From positions 110,440,852 through 110,504,851 of the forward strand of contig CM066728.1 of assembly GCA_033961575.1 (NCBI GenBank): a stretch of DNA of 64,000 nucleotides, read 5' to 3'. Under the pieces are notes generated by a model. The model ran no database searches. It worked only from the letters and a program-made list of their open reading frames with translations, and was not told where the DNA came from. The position numbers were made by a program, and so were the translations under genes. Shown here piece after piece: positions 49,048 through 59,865 of the stretch. The DNA is from Aselliscus stoliczkanus. Lineage: Eukaryota; Chordata; Mammalia; Chiroptera; Hipposideridae. How positions within the stretch are numbered: the stretch's first letter is position 1; each line of letters starts with the position of its first letter.

Positions 49048-49259
49048 CAAATGAAGAAGAAAGTTGAGAAAGGACATTTCTTCCTGGACAGAGAGGTTGG
49101 CCGCATGTACAGTGAGTTTAGACAAATAAGGATTTGGTTTGAGATGCAACTTGGTTTGAGAGCTCTTGTTATTACAGTAGTGAGCTCATGTGCCCAGAAA
49201 ATGTAGCCTAGAATTAACTACCTAGGATGCTAATTAACAGAAAGCAATAGGGAGGTATT

Positions 49260-49400
49260 ATCACCTTCAGATGTGAGGTGGGAAGCCAGGAGATTGACTT
49301 CAGATCCCAGCTCTGGTATTGTCTGTATTATTATGGGCCAGTCCGTTCACCTTTCTGTTCTACAATTTTTTTCAATGTAAAGTAAGGATGCTGCTCATTT
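49260..49400 (+). mobile_element. MIR SINE relic
   Basis: 'gattgacttcagatcccagctctgg' in two parts, then 'attatgggccagtccgttcacc' and 'caatgtaaagtaaggatgctgc' correspond to MIR order. The 3' end is missing. Confidence 0.5.
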
Positions 49401-49843
49401 TCAAAACAAATAAACAAGAAAACAGCTTAATGGGTATTTGCCGCCAATTCCCCCTATACCATTTATAATTTCAGTGTGAAACTAGACCACTGATGGTCAT
49501 CTAACCCTAAATCTCTAAGTAATTGTAGGATGAGATTTCCTCCATTGCCGGAAACATACTACCACATCCCTCTTTCATGGATTTTGACACAAGACCTGAC
49601 CTGCTACCCCCTCAGCAAACAGGGTTCCCTGGGCATTGGTTGCACTGGGGAGTCACAGTATATGGGTGATCTTCATCAGCAACAGTGCAGCACACCTCTG
49701 GGTAAGCAGACATTGCTCTTAACAAAATGGGTTTCAAGTCACAGTAGAAGATGCTGCCACTTATTTCAGAACTCATAGGTGTGAGAGCATTCATATTCCC
49801 ACAAAGCCAAGAGGATACAGACCTAGAGGCAAAGTCTCCCTTC
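49401..49843. other. Unique sequence upstream of a SINE
   Basis: No gene or repeat recognised. The 82-codon frame at 49530-49778 has no domain. Confidence 0.4.
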
Positions 49844-49858
49844 AAAAGGTCAAGCACA

Positions 49859-50007
49859 GGGGCTGGCCGAGTGGCTCAGTCGGTTAAGAGCTAGCTCAAG
49901 AGTGCGAGACCTGAGCAACAGTGGTTTGATTCCCAGCCTAAGCTGAGTTGTCGATAAGCTGCCAACAGGTGGCAGGATGGTTCAGCTAAAAAAAAAAAAA
50001 AAAAAAA
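49859..50007 (+). mobile_element. tRNA-derived SINE with intact target duplication
   Basis: A full SINE with pol III promoter boxes: A box TGGCTCAGTCGG at 49872-49883 and B box GGTTTGATTCC at 49923-49933. A non-tRNA body (GTTGTCGATAAGCTGCC) and a poly-A tail from about 49987 follow. Perfect 15-bp target duplications, AAAAGGTCAAGCACA, lie at 49844-49858 and 50008-50022. The head GGCCGAGTGG is typical of class II (Leu/Ser) tRNAs, and GCTCAAG resembles a Leu-CAA anticodon region. That ancestry is a tentative inference. The body carries a CTCF-like motif. I cannot match it with certainty to a named family. Confidence 0.9.
49962..49975 (+). promoter_or_regulatory. CTCF-like motif carried by the SINE
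   Basis: CCAACAGGTGGCAG matches the core CCASYAGRKGGCRS at 13 of 14 positions (A for S at position 4). The sister SINE at 51285-51298 has the same block with one further change, GGT for GGC. tRNA-derived SINEs have spread CTCF sites in other mammals, so this is a plausible case. Binding is unproven. Confidence 0.4.
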
Positions 50008-50089
50008 AAAAGGTCAAGCACACAAAAGGGGCAGAGATGTCTAGTCGTAGAAAGTGACACATAGAATGAAGGTGTGCTCTCTGTGCACG

Positions 50090-51161
50090 ACAATGATTTC
50101 AGGTGACAGTTACCTTTTGCTCATGCAGCAGTCAAAGCTGTTTGGCAAACTGAATGTGATGGAAACAAGAGAAGATGGAGAACTCAGCAGCAGCTGAAGG
50201 ATATCAGTTAGAGCAGCTCACCTGTGTCCCTGTCCTCAGCCCTGAGCTGATGCAAACATTCTGTACAAGGGGTAGGACGGCCAGAAAAAAAAGAGGACTC
50301 TTAAGCTCTCTTCAAGGGAAATGACTTTATTTGAAATAGATTGTGGGGAGGCCCATGCCTAAAGGTATTGTTGAAAGCAGTGTAGATCTTGGTGGTGACC
50401 TAGTAAGACAATAGTAGCAGCAGGACCAACAGTAGACCAGCTAGAAATTTAATAGTGATAACAAGGAAAGAGAGAGCCAAGGAAACCCCTCTGAGGGTCT
50501 GAGAGAGCATCAGGGAGGGGGAACACTCTGCCTCTTAATGGACTTCAGACTTAATTGGTTTGAACTGTGGAACAATTTATGTCACAGGGCACTGTTGAAA
50601 ACAGCTGGCAGACACTTAACAATTAGTGGAGGCTAAAACTTAACATGATATTAATAGAAGCAGGTAAGTCAGAAGCTTAATGAGATCAGGGAAAGAGCTG
50701 CGTTAGGAGCTAGCTGGAACCACAGGAATCCCTGGTGTTGAAGAAGGCTCTACATGTGCTCACAGAGGCATGTTCTGAGGAGCCACATCAGAAGCTGCAG
50801 ACGGAGAAAGATGTCACTGAATTAGCCTGGCCATCCACTGGATGAGTAGGAGAAAGCAAACAACAAGCCCCAGGGAGGAATCCTTATACAGAGTTGCTGT
50901 GATGGATTACATAAGATGTCCAGTTTTCAGCAACAACAAAAATCACAAGACACGCAAAGAAACAGTACATTGTGATCTTTACACAGAGGCTAATAAGAAG
51001 AGAGACAACAGAAGCTGCCTTTGAGAGGACCCAGCCGCTGGATTTAGGAGACAGACTTCAATGAAGATACCACAAATATGTTGAAAGAATTAAAGAAAAT
51101 GATGTTTAAATGATTAGCATTTAAGAATATTATTTTGCTGTCTCATTAAATAAAGTCATAT
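50090..51161 (+). mobile_element. Old L1, 5' UTR and ORF1-start region
   Basis: The right part reads like old L1 or HAL1 sequence: 'tccagttttcagcaacaac', 'cacaagacacgcaaagaaac', 'agaagctgcctttgagaggacc', 'gacagacttcaatgaagat', 'caaatatgttgaaagaatt'. The left part (50090-50880) has the texture of the matching 5' untranslated region but is less certain. Its continuation lies beyond the SINE insertion, at 51348 onward, where the sequence jumps to the 3' end of ORF2, so most of the element is deleted. Confidence 0.6.
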
Positions 51162-51178
51162 AAAACACAATCACTATG

Positions 51179-51330
51179 GGCCAGCTGAGTGGATCAGTTG
51201 GTTAAGAGTTCACTCAAGAATGTGAGCTGAGTTCTGAGCAACAGCAGTTCGATGCCCAGCCTGAGCTGAGTTGCCGTTGAGCTGCCAACAGGTGGTAGGA
51301 TGGCTCAGCTAAAATAAAATAAAATAAAAT
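51179..51330 (+). mobile_element. Second copy of the same SINE family, nested in L1
   Basis: A-box region TGGATCAGTTGG at 51190-51201 and B-box region AGTTCGATGCC at 51246-51256. The body matches the SINE at 49859 (GAGCTGCCAACAGGTGG). The tail is (AAAAT)n. Perfect 17-bp target duplications, AAAACACAATCACTATG, lie at 51162-51178 and 51331-51347. The mutated A box makes it a poor pol III template today. Confidence 0.9.
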
Positions 51331-51347
51331 AAAACACAATCACTATG

Positions 51348-51822
51348 AAATATACCATGTCACACTTACTTTGATGTGTATACTGAAAAAGACAGCCAAT
51401 GACATGTTGGTGAGGACATGAAGACATACTAACTCTCATAACTTGATTGTGGGATTGCAAAATAGTGAAGCCACTTAGTAAACCAGTTTGCCTCAATATC
51501 ATACTCATAGCATTAACGTATGACCCAGGAATTCTACTTCTAGGTATTTATCCAAGAAAAATAAAAGCATAAGGACACACACACAAAATACATGCCCTCA
51601 GATGTTCACAGCAGTATTATTTATCTTGCCCTGTGTCCATCAGTTGGTGAGAGGATAAACAAAAGTGGGATGTGCATACACTGAAATTTCATTTGGCAAC
51701 AAAAAGAAAAAAGTTCTGAATCATGCTACAATATTGATAAACCTTGAAAATATAATGGTTAAGTGAAAGAGGTCAGATTTCAGGTGATGGTCTCATAACT
51801 TTGTGACTATACTAAAAAACAT
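51348..51822 (+). mobile_element. L1 ORF2 end and 3' UTR, sense
   Basis: Shows the classic end-of-ORF2 order: 'ttggtgaggacatgaagaca', 'tgaccca-gga-attctacttctaggta', 'tatccaagaaaaataaaagc', 'gttcacagcagtattattt', 'tgtccatcagttggtgagag', 'aataatggttaagtgaaagagg'-like wording. It resumes after the inverted SINE as 51981-52035. Decayed and frame-broken. Confidence 0.75.
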
Positions 51823-51838
51823 TGAATTGTATACTTTA

Positions 51839-51964
51839 TTTTTTTAATTTTTATTTATTATTATTTTGTTGAGGGCAGTGTCACTGGCCCTCATATGTGG
51901 GACCAGAACCGGGGCTGCTGGCTTCCCAAGCCAGTGCTTAACCACTGCGCTACTCGGCCGGCCC
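51839..51964 (-). mobile_element. Different tRNA-derived SINE, minus strand, nested in L1
   Basis: On the minus strand it begins GGGCCGGCCGAGTAGCGCAG, with A box TAGCGCAGTGG (51942-51952) and B-box region GGTTCTGGTCC (51900-51910). Between them is a perfect anticodon-type stem, CTGGC/GCCAG, around a 7-base loop TTGGGAA, which would give a GGG anticodon. The body is short and ends in an A/T-rich tail. Perfect 16-bp target duplications, TGAATTGTATACTTTA, lie at 51823-51838 and 51965-51980. It differs in body from the SINEs at 49859 and 51179, so it is a second family or subfamily. Confidence 0.88.
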
Positions 51965-52035
51965 TGAATTGTATACTTTAAATGAGTGTTTTATATGGCA
52001 TGCAAATTATATCTCAATGTAACTATTAAAAAATA

Positions 52036-54918
52036 GCTGGGGTTTTGTAAGATGTCGAAAGACATGCTGTGTGAATCAGGCCAGGTCACAGCTGAGGCGC
52101 CAAACCCCAAGCTGTGTCCTGCGATTGAGCACTTTACAGAGGTGGTCCCGGGCCACCCTCATGGGTTCCATCTTTTCTACCTTTTCTGAGAAGTTGATTT
52201 CCCCATATATCTTCCAGTTATTCTGGTGTCAATTCTGTTGAACCTTCTCACCATGCAATGTGTCAGGATTGTTCTGGTCTGCCTGCGTTTCCCTAGTGAT
52301 GGTGCTCATGTGTGATCTATTAGCAAACTTACCCAGAGTGAGGTTTACCAGCTCCAGATGCTTTCTCCTGTGCTGTGGAATCTTTCAATGACGATATAGT
52401 GCATGTTGACACTCTGTCCAATTCATGCATGAGCCAGTGAATCCAAGATGACCTGTTGCCCAAGGTGAAGTTTGTCTCATTGACTGACATGCCTGCCAGG
52501 CTTATAATCACTGGCTCTGTGGTTTCCTAACAGCTCAGTTTGTCAGCAGGTTTCCCCTACACCCCACTCCCCAGGCCACAGCACAGCAGTGCTCTGTAAG
52601 GAGCCATGTGAGCACCCCAATTCACACTCGCATCTCCTCTCTGGTAGTTTCTCTTCTCTGGGCCCCTTGAGTATATGAATCAGTCAGCGTGTTCTGATCC
52701 ACAGATGCGTTTCAGGGAGAGAGGTCTGAAGCACAAAGCAGTGGATCTTTGACATGCCCTCCCAAGGCCTCTGGGACCAGCATCACTGGTATATGGGCAA
52801 GATGTTAGGGGAAAGATGCGTGTTGAGGCTTTGATGACCATGTAATCTAAAAGCCATTGTGTCCATTCTCATCAGTCTAAAAATACTGAATATCAAAGAT
52901 AATCCAATTGTTAAGTTTTTTAGTTCAGTCCACTAATTCTTTTCTAGAATTATGTATTTTCAGTGATTACTTTTCTACATTCTTATTTAAATCCCATACT
53001 GACTTAGACACATACTTTTTTCAGATTTTTTCATGTGAAAATTCTACTCCTCATTTTCTTATCAAAATGTTTCCATGTACAGTGGCTGCTATCCACCTGG
53101 GCATCATAATTCTCCCTATAATTATCTAATATAATTTATAGAATAATTTACACTACTATTATATAAAGTAATTGATTTTATAATTATGTATTTATTTTAT
53201 TTTTACAAATCCCTCCTTTAACATAAATATATCCCTAAAATCTTTCATCAAGCTAGGTCTCTACTGTACGCATCTTCAGGACTTCTAAAAAGTCACCATG
53301 GTGACATATTCTTAAACAGATTTCCCTGCTGCAGACACAGTTGTAATAACCACTGATGAAATCCTGAAGAATGTTGATGTATTGAAATATGTTTTGAGAA
53401 GCACATTTTAGATTTCAAATTTTATAGAAGATCTTTTCAAAGCTGATGTTAACCATACAATTGGTGACAACATGATGGATGGTGTGTTCCCTTATAAAAG
53501 TTTCTTTATGGAATTATTAGAAATCCTCTCATCTTGGTATGTCTTGAGCTTCTGTGTTCTCAGTTTTATGCACACAGTGATTTGAGAGTGCAAGCAACTT
53601 GATGACCAGCCTTGGACTAGGCAAAGGTTGAATATGGATCAATGGCTATTAAAATACATTTATTCCTTATTATATTTACAAGTAGCTCAGGCACCTAGAT
53701 CCTCCTGTCATTATTCATTTCGACCCGGCAAGTTTGGAAATCCTGAGCTACTCGGGTTGAGGGCCATAAACACATTCCTCATTGAATATTGACTTTTTAG
53801 TAATATTCAGTAATATTTTAGAAAGGTAGTTCACCCTACCTTTCTTTCTTCAAGCTTCAGTAGAAAAGTAACAAATCCCTGTAGAGCACTAAATCTCCTC
53901 TAAGGAGCTCCTCTAAGGAGCTCTGTCTTATCTCTTAAGTCTAGGAGTTTAGCAAAGTGTAGAGAAAGGAACCAACAATTAAAAAGCTGTGTTCCAAGTT
54001 ACATCTTGGCCGCTGCCCCAGCCTACTGGCCGTCCTGTGGTTCCCTCTAACACGCCCAGATGGTCCTACCTTGCCGCCTTCCCATTTCCTCTGCTAGGTA
54101 CACAGAATATTCTTTCTCACAAAACTTTTCGTGCCTGTGTCTCCTGAATGCCACATTATTAGCATTTCCACCTCCATTTTTTAGTAATAAATGCAAAAAT
54201 GATATGACTTTAACTTGGACTTGTGAAAACCCTCTACCTTATGGCTCTGTCGTACTTCATGGCACCTGGGCAGAGAAAGGCCAGCCATCCTAGTGGTGGT
54301 TATGTACACTTTGGGGGAATGACTTATTGATACCTGGTCTTTCTCCAGCAAGGACATGGGGACACATTCCTGAGAGGCCCACCGATGCCTGGGCGATGCT
54401 GTTTCCAGTTCCTTCTGAACACACAGAATGTCACCAGAGTGACTGGTGCATCTTAGCAGAGTCTTCATATTGGGGGATGAGGGCATCAGAAGAGCAGGTT
54501 AGTGATTCAGTGACACCCCACCTCCCCACCACAAACCCACCTGGGATTTTCCCTGAAGGAATAATTATGAGTGCTCAGGCTTACCTGTGCTAAAGTGCCT
54601 TCCCAGGCCAAGGTATTGGCATTAGATGCCTCTGCCATCAGAGGAGTTGATCAGGCCCAGGCAGCAGCAAAGGAGGACCTGTATCAGGGAAGAAGTAAGT
54701 TCAAGGCATGCTTCAATTCCTAGCCAAACACAGGGCTTTCCTTCAACATTGCTTATGTTGAATATAGTCATCCAGCCATTCATCTATTCGATCTTTCACT
54801 AATCAACTTATTCATTCTCTAAATATTTATGTGAAGTCTGTTAGGCTTGGGGCAGAAGACACAATGTCAGACAGTAGACACTAGTCCTGATTGCAGGACA
54901 TGTGCAGTGCACTGGGGA

Positions 54919-54920
<2 letters not shown>
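52036..54920. other. Unique sequence; possible antisense pseudogene fragment
   Basis: Between about 52090 and 52460 on the minus strand one frame runs for over 100 codons with only two stops, and it has a protein-like composition. I do not recognise it, so I do not call it. Near 53830-53850 a short inverted repeat AAAGGTAG/CTACCTTT occurs. Elsewhere there is no gene or clear transposon. Confidence 0.4.
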
Positions 54921-54960
<40 letters not shown>

Positions 54961-54974
54961 ACACACACACACAG
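54921..54974. repeat. (CA)n microsatellite
   Basis: About 54 bp of near-perfect (AC)n with one T interruption at about 54956. Frames rich in Thr/His across it are artefacts. Confidence 0.97.
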
Positions 54975-55460
54975 TGCGTCAGCAGCAGTTATGGCAAGTG
55001 CCAGAGAAGAATATAGGCTGTGTTGTGAAATTGTTTAACAGTGTTCCTAAGGGAGACTTCAGGCTTAAGATAGCCTGTTTGAGGAAATGTCACTTACAAG
55101 GAGATTTGAAAGTTGTGTGAAGCTTGCCTTGCTTTTTCATTATATAAGTCCCGGCCTGTTATATTTTTTATCCGTCCCACCTGTCATTTACACTCTGACC
55201 CCTGCCTGGGCTGCCATATGTGGGTACTATCCTATACCTGCATTAGCCAAGGCTGCTTGACATCTGCAAGACAGCCATGCAATTTTCTAGAAATAACTGA
55301 ATTAAGTTTTTGTAATAGTAAATGGAAAATATTTATCAATAAGATGAAGCAAAATTGGAATAATGAATATAAGATTAAAACATTGGCAGTTTAAGTGATG
55401 AAAGTTTAAACTATTTTAAGAGTCCCAGGGAGAGAAAGAGAAAAACACAACAAATAGAGA
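54975..55460. other. Unique sequence
   Basis: No gene or repeat recognised. The 93-codon frame at 55113-55394 has no domain. Confidence 0.4.

Positions 55461-55504
<44 letters not shown>
55461..55504. repeat. (AAT)n microsatellite
   Basis: About 14 perfect AAT units, giving a poly-Ile/Asn-type frame on translation. Confidence 0.97.
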
Positions 55505-55507
<3 letters not shown>

Positions 55508-56985
55508 TCTGAGTTGACAAAAGAAACCCCACCATTTCTCCTCCAATGAAGAAGCCATTCCAGTTAAAATGAAATATTGATGAAGAAATACAACACAAAT
55601 ATATCCTAAGGTGATTCCTACACTTCAATATGTAAAATAAAAACTCAAGCTTTTATTATTGGTATTTTTGAAATAAATTATTTTCAAATGAAGAGGATCC
55701 AAACATTGTCAAACATTTTATGTGTTGTAGAGTAAACTAGGAGTAGTTTGAATTGTATGCAGCTTTTCTGAGTAAATGATTGTTTTTTTCAGCAATGCTT
55801 TAGCAGGTGATGCCATTATGCTGCTTTCTGTTGAGAACTAAAAGAATTTTGATATTTTATAATATGCAAAAATTCAGAAAGTGCTATGTTCATGTTAGTT
55901 ATCTGAACAAATTCTTTCATAAGTAGTCTAACCCAAATCATTTTATCAGGAGAAAGATTAAGATAGGGCAGAAGTGGATGTGAACCAAAGAGCAATAAGA
56001 AAATTTTTATGCTGTATAAATTATAACCCATAATTAACAAAGAAAATGCAACTGGGAATAATAATTTGAGTAATAAGTAAAGGTTTTTTAAAATTAAAGG
56101 AGAAATTTCCAGAATTCTAAATTTTGAACTATCAGAAAACCAAAGGTGCTATATCTGAGATACTGAAAGAAGGGTCAAGTACAAATATTCTAAATGTTTC
56201 ATCTAAGAATAAAGAGTAAGCAGACAAGAAAAATATCTCAGTGTGGGGGTATGGTTATTATTTTTATACTTTATGAAAGAAATATAATTTAAATGATTAC
56301 TCTTAGAGAAGTGGAGTATCCATTACCAGAGAAGAAAATAGAGCTGGATTTTCCAATTAATGTCTAAGGAATAAGAAAGGAAATGAAAAAAACCAAAAAC
56401 ATGCCAGAAAAAAAATTGACAAGGAAAAATAGGAAAAATTTTTAAAAGAAAAAACATTATAAACAATAGTTTCTAAAAATTAAACTAAGTAAACACAATA
56501 AATATGCAAATGTTACATCCTTATACAATTATATAAATTGTAATTTTATATTTTAAAAATCTAACTATATTAGCAGAAATAAAGAAGAGAAAATAAAAGC
56601 ACTTCGAAGAAGTTAAAAAAAGTGAAACAGAAAAACATGTCAATATTGTAACAATTAAATCACATTTTGAAGTCAAAATCTTTGAATAAGAAAAAAAGAA
56701 GTTTATACAGTTATAAATATATAATAAAGACATAAAATATATAATCTTTTATGCACTATTCTTATCATATACAGAACAGTTAAAAGATATGTAAAGGTTA
56801 ATTAAGCAAAATATAATTATTTTGGAGGATTTTAACAAATATACCCAATAATCAAAAATCAAAAAATATATATGTATACACAACATTATAGCCTACAAAC
56901 TAGTAATATGATAGAAATATATATGTATGTTTGCAGAAATCTTTAATAAATTCTATAGTAGAGATTTTATAGGCTACATTTTCTC
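55505..56985. other. Very AT-rich sequence, possibly decayed LINE
   Basis: No gene. A/T-rich with long A runs and no ordered landmarks. It may be the far end of the old L1 that follows, but I cannot show that. Confidence 0.4.
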
Positions 56986-57131
56986 ATAATAATCCAATAA
57001 ATCTAAAAATTTTAACAAAATTCAGAGGATTCTGGTCCTGTGCATGATAGAATAGTTGATAATAATCCAATAAATCTAAAGACAAAAATGAAGTTTAGAG
57101 AGACTTCTTGTTCTGTGCATGATAAAGTGGC
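56986..57131. repeat. Imperfect 73-bp tandem duplication
   Basis: The phrase ATAATAATCCAATAAATCTA begins at 56986 and again at 57059. In both copies it is followed by related text that ends in a CTGTGCATGATA block. Two copies, 73 bp apart, clearly diverged since duplication. Probably lies within old L1 sequence. Confidence 0.75.
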
Positions 57132-59100
57132 TAGTTTCCTACTCATCACTCATTCATAAATAACTATAAAAACCTAGACAAAATTTATATGAGAATTGAT
57201 TACAGATTTAGAACAGCAATCAACTCAGGGCCATGGTCCTTGAGAGAGAGGATGCTCATGAGAGGTACCCCACATGCACCGGATTTCTTTCTGGGGATGT
57301 TTTCCAGAGACATGCAGTCAAAGCTGGACATGGCAGCCAAGCTGGGCTAAGGGGATGAGTTGGTAGTTGAGAAATTTTAGGAGTCTGAAAAGGCAATGAA
57401 TATAGGTAAACTGTGGGAAAGAAAATCCTAGATGTCTGTATAAAACCAGTCTCTTTGATTCTTGGCCAATTTCTGGTGATAAGGGACTCTGGTACGGCTA
57501 CTAGGAGGGTAAAGGCTGAAGAGATTTTTCAGAGCATTCATCATGCCAGGGACATATTGACATTCAGGCCACCTAAAGCAGAGTGACTTTGTTGAATATC
57601 CTGGGCATTTTGTTTAGAAATTATAAAGACTGCACTTTAGTAAAGCAGACTATATTCCGGTAATAAGGATAAAACTAAAATAGAGCTTCCCGAAAGGAAC
57701 TTAAAATTAGGCTTCCACAGGATCAAGGTGATTCATTAATAATTTAAGTTAATTTTAACTTTAAACAACTTTATAATGGGAAGTAATACAATGCAAATTC
57801 CCTATAATAGAGCACATACAATGTCTACCAAACAATTAAGAATTGCTATATTGTCAAAGAAGTTTTTTAAAAAGTGACTAATCAAGGGGTAATATAGTCA
57901 ACCTAAGCAGATGAAAAGATTGTTTAGACATCGTAGTTGACAGATAGTACTTTCAAAATAATTGGTATGCTAAAGAAAAACTATATACAATAAATATGCA
58001 AATATGGAGTATTTTAACAGAAATAAGCCTGTATAAAAATTTAACAATCATTCTAGTAGTGCAAAATGCATAACTTAATTAATAACTCATTGATGGGTAG
58101 AAAGCACATGGGACTCAGCCAATGACAGGTTAGTATACTTGGAAACAGTTCAATAGAAAATATTCAAACTGAAACATAGAAATGAAAATGAATTTAAAAA
58201 GTACAGAACATAAAAGAATATGGCATATGAACAACAAGCCTAGCAAATGTGTAGTCAGGATTCCAGAATAAGAGAATAAAAAGAATGAAAAGGAAGAAAC
58301 TTTTGAAAGTAAGGATACCTAAAAAATTCCCAAATCAGCTGAAAGATATCAACCTACAGATTCAGGAAGTCCTATAAGCCCAAATTTGAATGAATAAAAA
58401 GTAAACCTCATTTAGGCATATAAAAATTAAGCATAAAACTCATAAAGAACCTCTTATTCCCCTTCACCATTTTCCCCCATTTTAAAAAAGCTTATTTTCA
58501 ATTTCAGTTGACATTCAATATTATTTATATTAGCTTCAGGTGCATAATGGCTAGACACCATACAATTTATGAAGTAATTCCTCTCACCCCGATTAGTCTG
58601 TCACCCACTTGGCACTAAGCATAGTCATTACCATATTATTGACTCTTCCCTATACTGTACTTCACATCCCTATGATTATTTCATAACTACCAATTTATAC
58701 TTCTTAATCCCTTCACCTTTTTCACCCATCTGAAATGAATACAACATTATATATTAGCTGTATTTCAATGAACAAAATTTTGAAAGGAAAAAAACCTCAT
58801 AGATAAAACAGTAGAAAAAATATGATACATATCCTTAGACACAGCAGTAATAAGAATGAGAGCTGATTTCTGAGGAGAAGTAACAGAATACAGAACACAG
58901 CAGAATAGCACTTTTAAAATACTGAATGTCAATCTATAATTGCATATTCAGCAGATTTCCTTCAAAAAATAAAACTGCACTATGTCTCCAATGAACAAAT
59001 CTACCAGTATACCTGCACTATTAGGAACTTTAAAGGATGTTCTTCATGCTGAAAGCAAATTTCCCAGAATGAAACATAGAGGTGACATAGGCATCACAGA
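57132..59100 (+). mobile_element. Old L1, 5'/ORF1-side region, interrupted
   Basis: Best seen at 58740-59090, with the ordered phrases 'gagagctgatttctgaggag', 'agcacttttaaaatactgaatg', 'caatctataattgcatattc', 'gcagatttccttcaaaaaat', 'cctgcactattaggaact' and 'ggatgttcttcatgctgaaag'. These correspond to a conserved stretch of ORF1-side sequence in old L1s. Upstream (57132-58470) the resemblance is weaker. A younger antisense L1 tail is inserted at about 58480-58740. Confidence 0.55.
58480..58738 (-). mobile_element. L1 3' end, antisense (bat-like)
   Basis: The plus strand reads 'aatttcagttgacattcaat', 'ttagcttcaggtgcataatgg', 'gattagtctgtcacccact', 'tattgactcttccctatactg', 'tacttcacatccctatgatta', 'ataactaccaatttatac' and 'cttaatcccttcacctttttc'. 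I know nearly the same run from bat L1 3' untranslated regions. It is a 5'-truncated insertion into an older L1. Confidence 0.75.
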
Positions 59101-59440
59101 CATGATGAGTCTCGTTGGTCCAGTTGGCTTGGTTGTGACACCCGAGTGCTGATGACAAAGATGGCCTGACAGAGGTAGAAAAGTATGGCATTGGTTCCCC
59201 CTGTCTACACATGATTTCTAAAGGCAGTGCAACTTCTTCATCTCATTAAAACCAATAATATTTAAAAAATAAGTGTGCTTTAAAAATCTTCAGCTAATAA
59301 ACATGAACCAAATGAGAGAGCTAAAAAGGAAAACATTTCAGAAGTGCTAATCAAAGTACTGACTGGAGACAATGGTTATGAATTGTTGATAAAAGCTTTA
59401 GGTGAATGGATGATAGCTAACAGTGCTAGAAACTCCATTG
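59101..59440. other. Unique sequence
   Basis: No gene or repeat recognised. Confidence 0.4.
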
Positions 59441-59631
59441 TCTCCCTTCCAAATCCCTCGGTTGAAGCCCTAACCCCCCGTGTAGCTATATTTAGAGACG
59501 GATCCTCTAAGGATGCAATTAAGATTAAATGAAGTTGTACAAGTGGGGCCTTGATTTGGTGCGATTAGTGTCTATAAGAAAAGACACCAGAGAGCTTGCT
59601 CTCAATCTCTCTCTCTCTCTCTCTCCCCCCC

Positions 59632-59672
<41 letters not shown>

Positions 59673-59865
59673 CACCCACCAAGCAAAGTCCACATGAGGG
59701 CACAGCGTGAAGGCAGCTATCTGCAAGCCAGGAAGAGAGCTCCCACCAGAAGCCAGCACCTTGGCCTTGGAAGTCCAGCCTCCAGAACTGTCAGAAACAG
59801 ATACGTCTGTTGTTTAAGTCATCTGGTCTATGGTGTTTTGTCATGGCAGTCTGAGCGGACTCCTA
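59441..59865 (+). mobile_element. MaLR (MLT1-like) LTR with internal microsatellites
   Basis: Collinear with MLT1-type LTRs: 'ttgaagccctaacccccc', 'gatgcaattaagattaaatg', 'agtggggccttgatttgg', 'aagacaccagagagcttgc', then simple repeats at 59605-59675, then 'cacatgagggcacagcgtg', 'gcaagccaggaagagagc', 'tccagcctccagaactgtc', 'gttgtttaagtcatctgg' and 'tggtgttttgtcatggcag'. The 150-codon frame at 59529-59981 is an LTR artefact. Confidence 0.82.
59605..59675. repeat. Compound (CT)n-C9-(GT)n-(CG)n microsatellite
   Basis: In order: (CT)n, nine C, (GT)n of about 33 bp, then CGCGCGC at about 59667-59673. The GT-CG part is a strong Z-DNA-type sequence. It sits at the CT-rich point of the host LTR. Confidence 0.95.

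Noticed and set aside
52090..52460. Possible processed pseudogene on the minus strand
   Set aside because: One frame is open for over 100 codons with two stops and a plausible composition, but I recognise no family, poly-A tail or target duplication. A translated search would decide.
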